A stretch of 40,558 nt of DNA from Streptomyces sp. S3(2020) (GTDB lineage Bacteria; Actinomycetota; Actinomycetes; Streptomycetales; Streptomycetaceae): positions 1-40,558 of the forward strand of contig NZ_JABERD010000080.1 of assembly GCF_013044505.1 (NCBI RefSeq). The letters are read 5' to 3'. The position numbers and the translations under genes are program-made. The notes under the pieces are model-generated. The model was not told the DNA's origin and made no database searches. It saw only the letters and a list, made by a program, of their open reading frames with translations. Below are positions 25,249 to 32,659 of this stretch, piece after piece. Numbering within the stretch: position 1 is the stretch's first letter; each line of letters starts with the position of its first letter.

Positions 25249-25286
25249 TTGCTTGGAGTGCACTCCAAGGCCATAGCGTTGAGGTC
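25249..25286 (+). promoter_or_regulatory. MerR-type promoter with 18-bp palindromic operator
   Basis: CTTGGAGTGCACTCCAAG (25252-25269) is a perfect palindrome. It lies between -35 TTGCTT (25249-25254) and -10 TAGCGT (25274-25279), which are 19 bases apart. This over-long spacer with a central dyad is the hallmark of MerR-activated promoters. The -10 ends 7 bases before the ATG at 25287, so the merR transcript is leaderless. Confidence 0.85.
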
Positions 25287-25757
25287 ATGACGGTGATGGA
25301 GACCACCACGACGGGTACCAGGACCGACAGCTGCAGCGCCCCGCCGCACCCGCACCGGCGCCCCCTGGGCCAGGACAGCTACACGATCAGCGAGGTCGTC
25401 GCCTTCACCGGGCTGACCGCGCACACGCTGCGCTGGTACGAGCGCATCGGCCTGATGCCGCACATCGACCGCTCGCACACCGGTCAGCGCCGCTACAGCA
25501 ACCGCGACCTGGACTGGCTCGACTTCGTCGGCAAGCTCCGGCTCACGGGGATGCCGGTCGCCGACATGGTGCGCTACGCGGAACTCGTCCGCGAGGGCGA
25601 CCACACCTTCGGCGAGCGCTTCGAACTGCTGGAGTCGACCCGCCGGGACGTCCTGACCCGGATCACGGAACTGCAGGACACACTCGCCGTGCTCGACCGG
25701 AAGATCAGCTTCTACGCCGACGCCGGTCACCGCTACGAAACGGAGAAGGCCGGATGA
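25287..25757 (+). CDS. MerR-family transcriptional regulator
   Basis: A 156-residue MerR protein: a 30-residue Thr/His-rich N-terminal extension, a winged helix (YTISEVVAFTGLTAHTLRWY, then ERIGLMPHI), then a long coiled coil (VREGDHTFGERFELLESTRR). The only cysteine is in the N-terminal extension and there is no C-terminal metal site, so a metal sensor is unlikely; NmlR/AdhR-like aldehyde or electrophile sensing is possible (inference from the linked reductase). The last codon overlaps the aldo/keto reductase ATG (ATGA), so the genes are coupled. Confidence 0.92.
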   Translation: MTVMETTTTGTRTDSCSAPPHPHRRPLGQDSYTISEVVAFTGLTAHTLRWYERIGLMPHIDRSHTGQRRYSNRDLDWLDFVGKLRLTGMPVADMVRYAELVREGDHTFGERFELLESTRRDVLTRITELQDTLAVLDRKISFYADAGHRYETEKAG

Positions 25758-26770
25758 CCGACAACAGGATCCCGACCGCACGACTGGGCGCCGGCGGCCC
25801 CGAGGTGGGGGTGCAGGGCCTGGGCTGCATGGGCATGAGCTTCGCGTACGGGCCCACGGACGCGGGTGAGTCCCGGGCGACCCTGGAACGGGCCCTGGAA
25901 CTCGGGGTCACCCTCTACGACACGGCGGACGCCTACGGCGCGGGGGAGAACGAGACGTTCCTCTCGCCGTTCTTCAGGGCCCACCGCGACGAGGTCGTCA
26001 TCGCCACGAAGTTCGCCCTGTCGATCCCGCCGGACGACCAGACCCGGCGCGTCATCCGCAACGACGCCCCGTACATCCGCCAGGCCGTCGAGGCCAGCCT
26101 GAAGCGTCTCGACGTCGACGTCATCGACCTCTACTACATGCACCGGCGCGATGTGAACGTGCCGATCGAGGACACCGTCGGTGTCATGGCCGAGCTGGTG
26201 CGCGAGGGCAAGGTCAAGCACCTGGGCCTGAGCGAGGTCACGGGCGCGGAGCTGCGTACGGCCCAGGCCGTCCACCCCATCGCGGCCGTGCAGTCGGAGT
26301 GGTCCCTGTTCAGCCGCGACATCGAGACGGGCGTGGTCCCGGCCGCCCGCGACCTGGGCGTCGCCCTCGTCCCGTACTCCCCGCTCGGCCGGGGCTTCCT
26401 GACCGGCTCGTTCGCCGACGCCGACAAGGATCTGACGGCCGGCGACTTCCGCCGCCACCAGCCCCGCTTCACCGGCGAGAACGCGGCCGCGAACGCGGCC
26501 CTGCTGGACCCGGTCCGCACGGTGGCCGAGGCGCACGGGGCCTCCCCGGGCCAGATAGCCCTGGCCTGGGTCCACGAGCAGGCGCGCACGCACGGGCTGG
26601 CGGTGATCCCGATCCCGGGCACCACCAAGGTCGGCCGGATCGAGGAGAACACGGCGGCCGCGGGGATCGTCCTGGGCGAGCGGGACCTGACCCTGCTGGA
26701 GCCCATCGCGGCGAAGGTGGCGGGGGACCGGTACGCGGACATGGCGTTCACGTCGGCGGGCCGGGAGTAG
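25754..26770 (+). CDS. Aldo/keto reductase
   Basis: A 338-residue NADPH-dependent (beta/alpha)8 reductase close to the AKR13 type. The catalytic tetrad is present: Asp and Tyr in LYDTADAYGAGEN, Lys in VIATKFAL and His in YYMHRRD. The C-terminal cofactor loop IPIPGTTKVGRIEEN is intact. It reduces aldehydes or ketones; the exact substrate is unknown. It overlaps merR by 4 bases with GGAGAAGG upstream, so the MerR protein almost surely controls it. The stop is directly adjacent to the convergent DUF4429 stop. Confidence 0.94.
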   Translation: MTDNRIPTARLGAGGPEVGVQGLGCMGMSFAYGPTDAGESRATLERALELGVTLYDTADAYGAGENETFLSPFFRAHRDEVVIATKFALSIPPDDQTRRVIRNDAPYIRQAVEASLKRLDVDVIDLYYMHRRDVNVPIEDTVGVMAELVREGKVKHLGLSEVTGAELRTAQAVHPIAAVQSEWSLFSRDIETGVVPAARDLGVALVPYSPLGRGFLTGSFADADKDLTAGDFRRHQPRFTGENAAANAALLDPVRTVAEAHGASPGQIALAWVHEQARTHGLAVIPIPGTTKVGRIEENTAAAGIVLGERDLTLLEPIAAKVAGDRYADMAFTSAGRE

Positions 26771-27619
26771 TCACAGCTCGGCGAGCAGCTCCGCCTTCTT
26801 CATGGAGAACTCCTCGTCGGTGACCAGCCCGGCCTGATGCAGTTCCCCCAGGTGACGAATCCGTTCGGCGATGTCGGCGGGGTCCCTGCGGGGGGCTGCG
26901 GCCGGGACCGCGGCCACCGGCCCCCGCTGCCGTACGGCCGCCAGGACCGCCGCGGCGAAGGGCAGCGACTCGTGCACCGGGCCGTAGCCGAGACCGAACA
27001 CCACGGCCGCCGGATCCTGGTCCGCCTGGGCCGGCGCCGGCTCACCGCTCAGCAGCCGCAGATGTCCCTCGAAGACCTCGGGGGACCTCCATTCCACCCC
27101 GCTCAGGTCGGCCACCGGAAAGCTCTGGTCGCCGGCCTTCCACTTCGCCGAGGACGCGCCCGTCCAGAACCACCGGAAGTGCACGGTCTTCCCGTCGAAG
27201 GACGCCTTCCCGTCGTACGCCTTGAAGGACAGCGGCACTTCGGGCGCCGGCACCAGGAACCGCTCGGCCGGCTCATCGGCGTCCCGTGTCAGCAGGCCGC
27301 GCAGCTCGTCGGCGTAGTACTCGGCGAGCACCTCGCGCTCGGCGGGCAGCACCAGGCGGTACGGATCGCACCCTTCCTTGAGCTGTCCCGCGGCCGCTTC
27401 CATCAGCGGGTCGGCGCCGGGGCGGGGCTCGGCGCGCAGCACCACGGTGCCGCGCCTGCCGGGGGTCAGGGTCACGCCGGCCAGTGCCGAGAAGGGGATC
27501 CGTCGCTCGCCCAGGGACTGGAAGAGCTTGGGTGTTCGAATACTTCGTTCGTAACGGATGAGCACGGAGTCGGACTCGAACTCCCAGGCGGCATGAAATC
27601 CGGCCAGTACGTCACCCAT
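26771..27619 (-). CDS. DUF4429 / SHOCT-domain protein
   Basis: A 282-residue cytosolic protein. Two DUF4429-like beta-rich repeats (GDVLAGFHAAWEFESDSVLI near the start, and FKAYDGKASFDGKTVHFRWF near 145) are followed by a short C-terminal SHOCT helix pair (IAERIRHLGELHQAGLVTDE). SHOCT is a small oligomerisation motif. The function is unknown. The start at 27619 is chosen because TACGAT (complement of 27627-27632) ends 7 bases ahead. Confidence 0.85.
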   Translation of the reverse strand: MGDVLAGFHAAWEFESDSVLIRYERSIRTPKLFQSLGERRIPFSALAGVTLTPGRRGTVVLRAEPRPGADPLMEAAAGQLKEGCDPYRLVLPAEREVLAEYYADELRGLLTRDADEPAERFLVPAPEVPLSFKAYDGKASFDGKTVHFRWFWTGASSAKWKAGDQSFPVADLSGVEWRSPEVFEGHLRLLSGEPAPAQADQDPAAVVFGLGYGPVHESLPFAAAVLAAVRQRGPVAAVPAAAPRRDPADIAERIRHLGELHQAGLVTDEEFSMKKAELLAEL

Positions 27620-27694
27620 GCGGCTCATCGTATGCGGCACGAGCTCCTCCGTCGCCTCCCTGCGCAGACCGCAATTCCTGCGTCTCTACGCGCG

Positions 27695-28906
27695 TCAGCC
27701 CGCCACGGTGCCGGACAAACCGGCCCGGCAGGCTTCGTCGTCCTCCGCACAGTGCACCGAGCGATACGCGCCGACGCCGATCTCGGCGAAGTTCAGCAGG
27801 CTCTCGGTGCCCGGCTCGAAATAGCCGCTGTGCCCTTTCGCGTCCGCCGCCGAGAGCACCCGTGCCCCGAACGCGTCGGACACCGGGTCGGCTCCGTGGC
27901 CCAGGCCGCCGAGCTCCAGGTACGGCACGTCCTGGATCCAGTCGTCGGCGTCCCGCATCGCCCACACCTGGGCCGAGGTGTGCAGCTGGGCGGCGTTGGT
28001 GACCCGCATCCCGGGGCTGCCGGCCACCGCGATGTCGGCCACCCGCTCCGGCAGGGTGTGCGCGGCGACACCGCACACCACCGAGCCGTAGCTGTGGCAG
28101 AACAGCGAGACGGGCGTGCTGCCGGGCAGCGCGCGCACCAGCGCGTTCAGCCGGACGGCACCGCTCTCGGCGCGCGTCGCGGTCGCCGAGTCGAGGCCGA
28201 GGCCGCCGGGGGCGGTGTAGTCGGCCCAGGCGATGACGGCCGTGCGCGTCGAGGGGCTCGCCGCCTTCTCCGCCGCGTACAGGGACTTGGCCATGCCGAC
28301 CGGGGCCGAGTACTTGCGGTAGGTGCGCTGGAAGGTGAGCAGATCGGTGTCGACGCCGGGGACGACGACCGAGATCCGCTGCGCCTTGTCCAGGTTGCCG
28401 AAGACCTCGGCGACCCGCCCGGAGCCCTCCGGGTCGAAGGCGAGGATCTTGCGCTTGGTGCTCATCAGCGCCTCGAAGCGGTGCATGCGGTGGCCCGCCT
28501 GGCGCTGTCCGTCGGCCGAGAGCCGGCTGTCGTGCATGCGTTTCAGCTCGACCTTGCGGGCCTGGCCGAGCGCGATGCGGTTGGCGCGGTAGCGTAGCTC
28601 GACGGGGGCGCCGTTCATGTTGCCGACCGCGAGGGGATAGCGGCGGGCGAGGGTGGCGCGCTGCTGGGCGGTCAGCGAGGCGAAGAAGCGGGAGAGCGCG
28701 GCGGAGGTCGAGTCGTCCGGGTCCGGCAGCCGGTGTCCGGCTATCCGGCCGTGCTCCCAGGCGCTGAGCGAGCTCTGGAGGGGGGTGGTGTTCCGCTGGT
28801 TGCGCATGGCGGTCCAGCCGGTGGTCGCGAGCATCACGAACACCACGGCCAGCGCGAGCAGTGCGCGCCAGACGTTCAGTTGGGGAGAGGTGTCGAAGGA
28901 AGTCAC
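27695..28906 (-). CDS. DUF1023-type alpha/beta hydrolase, membrane-anchored
   Basis: A 403-residue protein with one N-terminal hydrophobic anchor (WRALLALAVVFVMLATTGW) and no clear cleavage site, so the catalytic part probably faces outside. The nucleophile elbow is FCHSYGSVVCG, and a C-terminal GHSGYFEPGTESL block can supply the histidine. The intervening GVDTDLLTFQ and WADYTAPGGLGLDSA blocks are typical of DUF1023. The substrate is unknown. The start is GTG at 28906 with no clear ribosome binding site; TAGTGT lies 9 bases ahead. Confidence 0.85.
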   Translation of the reverse strand: MTSFDTSPQLNVWRALLALAVVFVMLATTGWTAMRNQRNTTPLQSSLSAWEHGRIAGHRLPDPDDSTSAALSRFFASLTAQQRATLARRYPLAVGNMNGAPVELRYRANRIALGQARKVELKRMHDSRLSADGQRQAGHRMHRFEALMSTKRKILAFDPEGSGRVAEVFGNLDKAQRISVVVPGVDTDLLTFQRTYRKYSAPVGMAKSLYAAEKAASPSTRTAVIAWADYTAPGGLGLDSATATRAESGAVRLNALVRALPGSTPVSLFCHSYGSVVCGVAAHTLPERVADIAVAGSPGMRVTNAAQLHTSAQVWAMRDADDWIQDVPYLELGGLGHGADPVSDAFGARVLSAADAKGHSGYFEPGTESLLNFAEIGVGAYRSVHCAEDDEACRAGLSGTVAG

Positions 28907-28988
28907 TGAAAGGACACACTAGGAGAACGAGAGGGTCTCGCGTTAACCGAGTGACGGAGGTCACGTTTCGGCGCGCGTGACGATGACC

Positions 28989-29615
28989 TCAGTGTGTTCG
29001 CCAGTTCTCCGTCAGTGCCGGACCCACCTGTTCGAGATACGAAACGGTGAGCGTCCGCATCGCGTCCAGGCTGAAGTCCGCGGCCACGCTCCACTGCCGT
29101 TCCGTCACCCGCATCACCCCGCTGAAGACGGCCACCACGAGCCGCGGCCGCGGATCGGCCGTCACATCCAGTCCCTCGCGCTCGGCGATCACGCGCGCCA
29201 GCGTCTCCTCGACCTCCATGGAGCGCCGCAGATGGGCGGCGAGCAGCACCGGCGTCGACTCGATCACCCGGTACATCTGGAGGTAGAGCTCCACGGGTAC
29301 GACGGACTCGATCACGTCGTTGAGCGAGTCCCAGCGCTCCAGGACCGCCTGGCGCAGCGCCTCCAGCGGTGCCTCGTGCGGCGGCCGCTCGCGCACCGCC
29401 TCGACGAAGTGCACGACGGCCATCTCCACGACGGCGAGGGCGGCCTCCTCCTTGCCGGCGAAGTAGCGGAAGAAGGTGCGCTGTGAGACCTCGACGGCTT
29501 CGGCGATGTCGTCGACGGTCGTCCCGTCGTACCCCCGGGTCGTGAACAGTTCGAGGGCGGCTCGGACCAGAGCCTCGCGGGTGCGCTGCTTCTTGCGGTC
29601 GCGCAGGGTTTCCAT
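28989..29615 (-). CDS. TetR-family regulator next to an MFS exporter
   Basis: A 208-residue TetR repressor. The N-terminal helix-turn-helix is plain (ALVRAALELFTTRGYDGTTV, then EVSQRTFFRYFAGKEEAAL). The C-terminal domain is long enough for drug sensing. It is divergent from the 14-TM exporter with a 66-base gap, the standard TetR/efflux arrangement, so control of the exporter is likely. No ribosome binding site is seen at the ATG; the -10 is uncertain. Confidence 0.92.
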   Translation of the reverse strand: METLRDRKKQRTREALVRAALELFTTRGYDGTTVDDIAEAVEVSQRTFFRYFAGKEEAALAVVEMAVVHFVEAVRERPPHEAPLEALRQAVLERWDSLNDVIESVVPVELYLQMYRVIESTPVLLAAHLRRSMEVEETLARVIAEREGLDVTADPRPRLVVAVFSGVMRVTERQWSVAADFSLDAMRTLTVSYLEQVGPALTENWRTH

Positions 29616-29619
29616 GCTG

Positions 29620-29681
29620 TGTCAGTTACCGACTTATGAAACGGTTTGTCAATTGTCAGCGGCTGTCACTAGCCTCGACGT
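29620..29681. promoter_or_regulatory. Divergent tetR / MFS promoter with TGTCA repeats
   Basis: The rightward promoter is TTGTCA (29646-29651), an 18-base spacer and TAGCCT (29670-29675), 6 bases before the ATG. Four TGTCA direct repeats start at 29620, 29647, 29654 and 29664. ACCG-N10-CGGT (29628-29645) is a possible TetR dyad. Confidence 0.55.
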
Positions 29682-31301
29682 ATGACTAGTCAGACCACGC
29701 TCGACAAGACGGGGCCGGAGGACGGCAGGCCGGCCGCCCCGTCGGAGGGGGCGCGGGCCTCAGGGCTGCGCGGCCACCCCTGGTTCACCCTCATCACCGT
29801 CGCCGTAGGCGTCATGATGGTGGCCCTCGACGGCACCATCGTCGCCATCGCCAACCCGGCCATCCAGCAGGACCTCGGCGCCACCTTCGCCGAGGTGCAG
29901 TGGATCACCAACGGCTACTTCCTGGCCCTCGCGGTCTCCCTGATCACCGCGGGCAAGCTCGGTGACCGCTTCGGCCATCGCCAGACCTTCCTGATAGGCG
30001 TGGTCGGCTTCGCGGCCGCCTCCGGTGCCATCGGCCTGTCCGACAGCATCGCGTTCGTCGTCACCTTCCGGGTGCTCCAGGGCCTCTTCGGCGCCCTGCT
30101 GATGCCGGCCGCCCTCGGCCTGCTGCGGGCGACCTTCCCGGCCGAGAAGCTCAACATGGCCATCGGTATCTGGGGCATGGTCATCGGCGCCTCCACGGCG
30201 GGTGGCCCGATCCTCGGCGGTGTCCTCGTCGAGCACGTCAACTGGCAGTCGGTGTTCTTCATCAACGTGCCGGTCGGCATCCTCGCCCTCGTCCTGGGCG
30301 TCCTGATCCTGCTCGACCACCGTGCCGAGAACGCCCCGCGCTCCTTCGACATCCTGGGCATCGCCCTGCTGTCGGCCGCGATGTTCTGCCTGGTCTGGGC
30401 CCTCATCAAGGCCCCGGCGTGGGGCTGGGGCGATGGCCAGACGTGGACCTTCATCGCCACGTCGGTCCTGGGCTTCGCGCTCTTCGCCTTCTGGGAGACC
30501 AAGGTGAAGGAGCCCTTGATCCCGCTGGGCCTGTTCCGCTCGGTCGCGCTGTCCGCGGGCGTGGTCCTGATGGTCCTCATGGCCATCGCCTTCATGGGCG
30601 GCCTGTTCTTCGTGACGTTCTACCTCCAGAACGTGCACGGGATGAGCCCGATCGACGCGGGCCTCCACCTCCTCCCGCTCACCGGCATGATGATCGTCGG
30701 CTCCCCGCTCGCGGGCGTGATGATCACCAAGCTCGGCCCGCGCATCCCGCTGGCCGGCGGCATGGCGGCCACCGCGATCGCCATGTACGGCATGTCGACG
30801 CTCCAGACGGACACCGGGAGCGCGGTGATGTCCCTCTGGTTCGCCCTGCTGGGCCTGGGTCTCGCCCCGGTCATGGTCGGCGCGACCGAGGTCATCGTGG
30901 GCAACGCGCCGCTGGAGCTCTCCGGTGTCGCCGGCGGTCTCCAGCAGGCCGCGATGCAGATCGGCGGCAGCCTCGGTACCGCCGTCCTCGGCGCCGTGAT
31001 GGCCTCCAAGGTCGACAGCGACCTCGCCGGCAACTGGAAGGACGCGGGACTGCCGCCGCTCACCGCGGCCCAGCAGGCCCAGGCCTCCGAGGCGGTCCAG
31101 GTCGGTATGCCACCGGTCGCCAAGGGCACCCCGGAGGCGATCGCCGCGAAGATCACCGACGTCGCGCACGACACCTTCATCTCCGGCATGAGCCTGGCGT
31201 CCCTGGTCGCCGCCGGAGTCGCCGCCGTCGCCGTCTTCGTCGCCCTGCTCACCAAGCGCGGCGAGAACGCGGAGGCGGGCGCGGGCGTGGGCCACGTCTG
31301 A
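29682..31301 (+). CDS. 14-TM MFS drug exporter, DHA2 (EmrB/QacA) family
   Basis: A 539-residue proton-coupled efflux pump of the plasma membrane. Motif A is GKLGDRFGHRQ and motif C GPILGGVLVEHVNWQSVFF, both DHA2-typical. About 14 hydrophobic segments fill residues 30-525. The N-terminal 35 residues are polar and the C-terminus is a short charged tail (TKRGENAEAGAG). The drug or metabolite exported is unknown. A leaderless start is likely, and the divergent TetR is the expected repressor. Confidence 0.95.
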   Translation: MTSQTTLDKTGPEDGRPAAPSEGARASGLRGHPWFTLITVAVGVMMVALDGTIVAIANPAIQQDLGATFAEVQWITNGYFLALAVSLITAGKLGDRFGHRQTFLIGVVGFAAASGAIGLSDSIAFVVTFRVLQGLFGALLMPAALGLLRATFPAEKLNMAIGIWGMVIGASTAGGPILGGVLVEHVNWQSVFFINVPVGILALVLGVLILLDHRAENAPRSFDILGIALLSAAMFCLVWALIKAPAWGWGDGQTWTFIATSVLGFALFAFWETKVKEPLIPLGLFRSVALSAGVVLMVLMAIAFMGGLFFVTFYLQNVHGMSPIDAGLHLLPLTGMMIVGSPLAGVMITKLGPRIPLAGGMAATAIAMYGMSTLQTDTGSAVMSLWFALLGLGLAPVMVGATEVIVGNAPLELSGVAGGLQQAAMQIGGSLGTAVLGAVMASKVDSDLAGNWKDAGLPPLTAAQQAQASEAVQVGMPPVAKGTPEAIAAKITDVAHDTFISGMSLASLVAAGVAAVAVFVALLTKRGENAEAGAGVGHV

Positions 31302-31393
31302 ACTGACGGGAGTTCAAGGCGACTTCCCCTATCAGGGTGAAGACGCTAAAGATTCCTCGCCCCCGGTACGCGCCGCAGGTCACAGTTAGTCAA

Positions 31394-31428
31394 GCCCTCC
31401 GCACGACAGTGCATATGCCGCGGAGGGC
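31394..31428 (+). terminator. Hairpin downstream of the MFS gene
   Basis: GCCCTCCGC (31394-31402) pairs perfectly with GCGGAGGGC (31420-31428), 17-base loop, 93 bases after the MFS stop. Confidence 0.65.
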
Positions 31429-31438
31429 GTCCGGTGCT

Positions 31439-31471
31439 GCGGCGCGCTGCCGGAGGGGGGCGGCGCGCCGC
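31439..31471. terminator. Second hairpin in the same intergenic region
   Basis: GCGGCGCGC (31439-31447) pairs with GCGCGCCGC (31463-31471). With the preceding hairpin it makes a tandem structure in the 252-base gap at 31302-31553, where I see no gene. Confidence 0.5.
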
Positions 31472-31553
31472 AAGGCCGGAGGATTGAACTGCGTACCGGG
31501 GGTACTCGCCACGTCGAACCCAACTTGCCTAGGGGTTCTGGGAGTTGTTGACG

Positions 31554-31829
31554 ATGGCGGGCTTCGGAAACCGAACGCGCAGGTACCCCCGCTCACGTGG
31601 CCGGACGGGGTCATGGACCGGGCCGGATCGCGCGACGCTCGGGATCGTCGGAGTCGTCTGCGCGATCGCGGGCTTCTTCGTGCTGGGGATCCTCCTCGGC
31701 CCCCTCGCGATCGTCGCGGGCTGGCTGGCCATGGGCCGCAGGTGGGCCGGAGGCAGCCCGGTGACGGCCCTGATCGCCGTGGTCCTGGGGGCCATCGACA
31801 CCATCGCCGCGTTGATGTGGCTGATGTGA
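31554..31829 (+). CDS. Small DUF4190-like membrane protein
   Basis: A 91-residue protein with a basic N-terminus (GFGNRTRRYPRSRGR) and two transmembrane helices (LGIVGVVCAIAGFFVLGILL and about 67-88). The GP-x2-I-x-A-GW-x-MG block between them is typical of DUF4190. The ATG at 31554 has GGGAG 9 bases ahead. The function is unknown. Confidence 0.75.
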   Translation: MAGFGNRTRRYPRSRGRTGSWTGPDRATLGIVGVVCAIAGFFVLGILLGPLAIVAGWLAMGRRWAGGSPVTALIAVVLGAIDTIAALMWLM

Positions 31830-31836
31830 GGGGAGA

Positions 31837-31860
31837 GCCCCCGGCGGACGGGCCGGGGGC
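31837..31860. terminator. Bidirectional terminator between DUF4190-like and channel genes
   Basis: GCCCCCGGC (31837-31845) pairs perfectly with GCCGGGGGC (31852-31860) around a 6-base loop, between convergent stops. Confidence 0.8.
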
Positions 31861-31865
31861 CCGCC

Positions 31866-32606
31866 TCAGTGTCTGACCGACTGCTGCTCCTGCAACGAGG
31901 TCACCTGGGCCCGCAGCGCCCGCACCTCCTCGGTCAGCGCCACGATCGCCTCCGTCTGCCGCCGCTCCTCCACGTCGTCCTTCTCGAAGCGGGAGATGAA
32001 CCAGGCCGCGATGTTCGCGGTGACGACACCGAGCAGCGCGATCCCGGAGAGCATCAGCCCCACCGCGATGATCCGGCCCATTCCGGTGGTCGGCGCGTGG
32101 TCCCCGTACCCCACGGTCGTCATCGTGGTGAACGACCACCACACCGCGTCACCCAGCGTCCGGATGTTCCCGTCCGGCGAGTCCCGCTCCACCGAGAGCA
32201 CCGCCAGCGAGCCGAACATCAGCAACCCGACCACCGCGCCCGCGACATACGTCGTCAGCCGGATCTGCGAGGCCATCCGCGCCCGCCGCCCCACGAGCAT
32301 CAGCGTGGAGACCAGCCGCAGCAGCCGCAGCGGCTGTATGAGCGGCAGCACCACGGCGCACAGGTCCATCCAGTGCGTGCGGACGAACTCCCGCCGACGC
32401 GGAGCGAGCACGAGACGTATCACGTAGTCGGCGGCGAACGCTCCCCACACCACCCACTCGACCGCTGTGCATGCGACGGTCAGGGACCGCCCGGCCGAGG
32501 TGTCCACGATCGGTACCGCGTAGGCGATCGCGAACACCACGGCGAGTGCCAGCAGTGGCCGTTGTGTCCACTGTTCCCAACGGCCCTGCGCCGATTGTTC
32601 CTGCAT
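31866..32606 (-). CDS. Voltage-gated-type potassium channel protein
   Basis: A 246-residue membrane protein of the ion channel family. Five to six hydrophobic segments precede and include the pore, and the selectivity filter TTVGYGD is intact in WWSFTTMTTVGYGDHAP. An arginine-rich segment (LRLLRLVSTLMLVGRRARM) resembles an S4 voltage sensor. The C-terminal 45 residues (EKDDVEERRQTEAIVALTEE onward) form a probable coiled coil for tetramer assembly. The start at 32606 has TACGAT (complement of 32613-32618) ending 6 bases ahead. It lies 53 bases after aceE on the same strand. Confidence 0.9.
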   Translation of the reverse strand: MQEQSAQGRWEQWTQRPLLALAVVFAIAYAVPIVDTSAGRSLTVACTAVEWVVWGAFAADYVIRLVLAPRRREFVRTHWMDLCAVVLPLIQPLRLLRLVSTLMLVGRRARMASQIRLTTYVAGAVVGLLMFGSLAVLSVERDSPDGNIRTLGDAVWWSFTTMTTVGYGDHAPTTGMGRIIAVGLMLSGIALLGVVTANIAAWFISRFEKDDVEERRQTEAIVALTEEVRALRAQVTSLQEQQSVRH

Positions 32607-32624
32607 GGGGGCATCGTAAGGAAC

Positions 32625-32645
32625 GCCGGTACGGCCCCCACCGGC
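32625..32645 (-). terminator. Possible aceE terminator hairpin
   Basis: GCCGGT (32625-32630) pairs with ACCGGC (32640-32645) around a 9-base loop, 14 bases after the aceE stop and just ahead of the channel promoter. The stem is short. Confidence 0.4.
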
Positions 32646-32659
32646 CCGCGGCGAAACGA

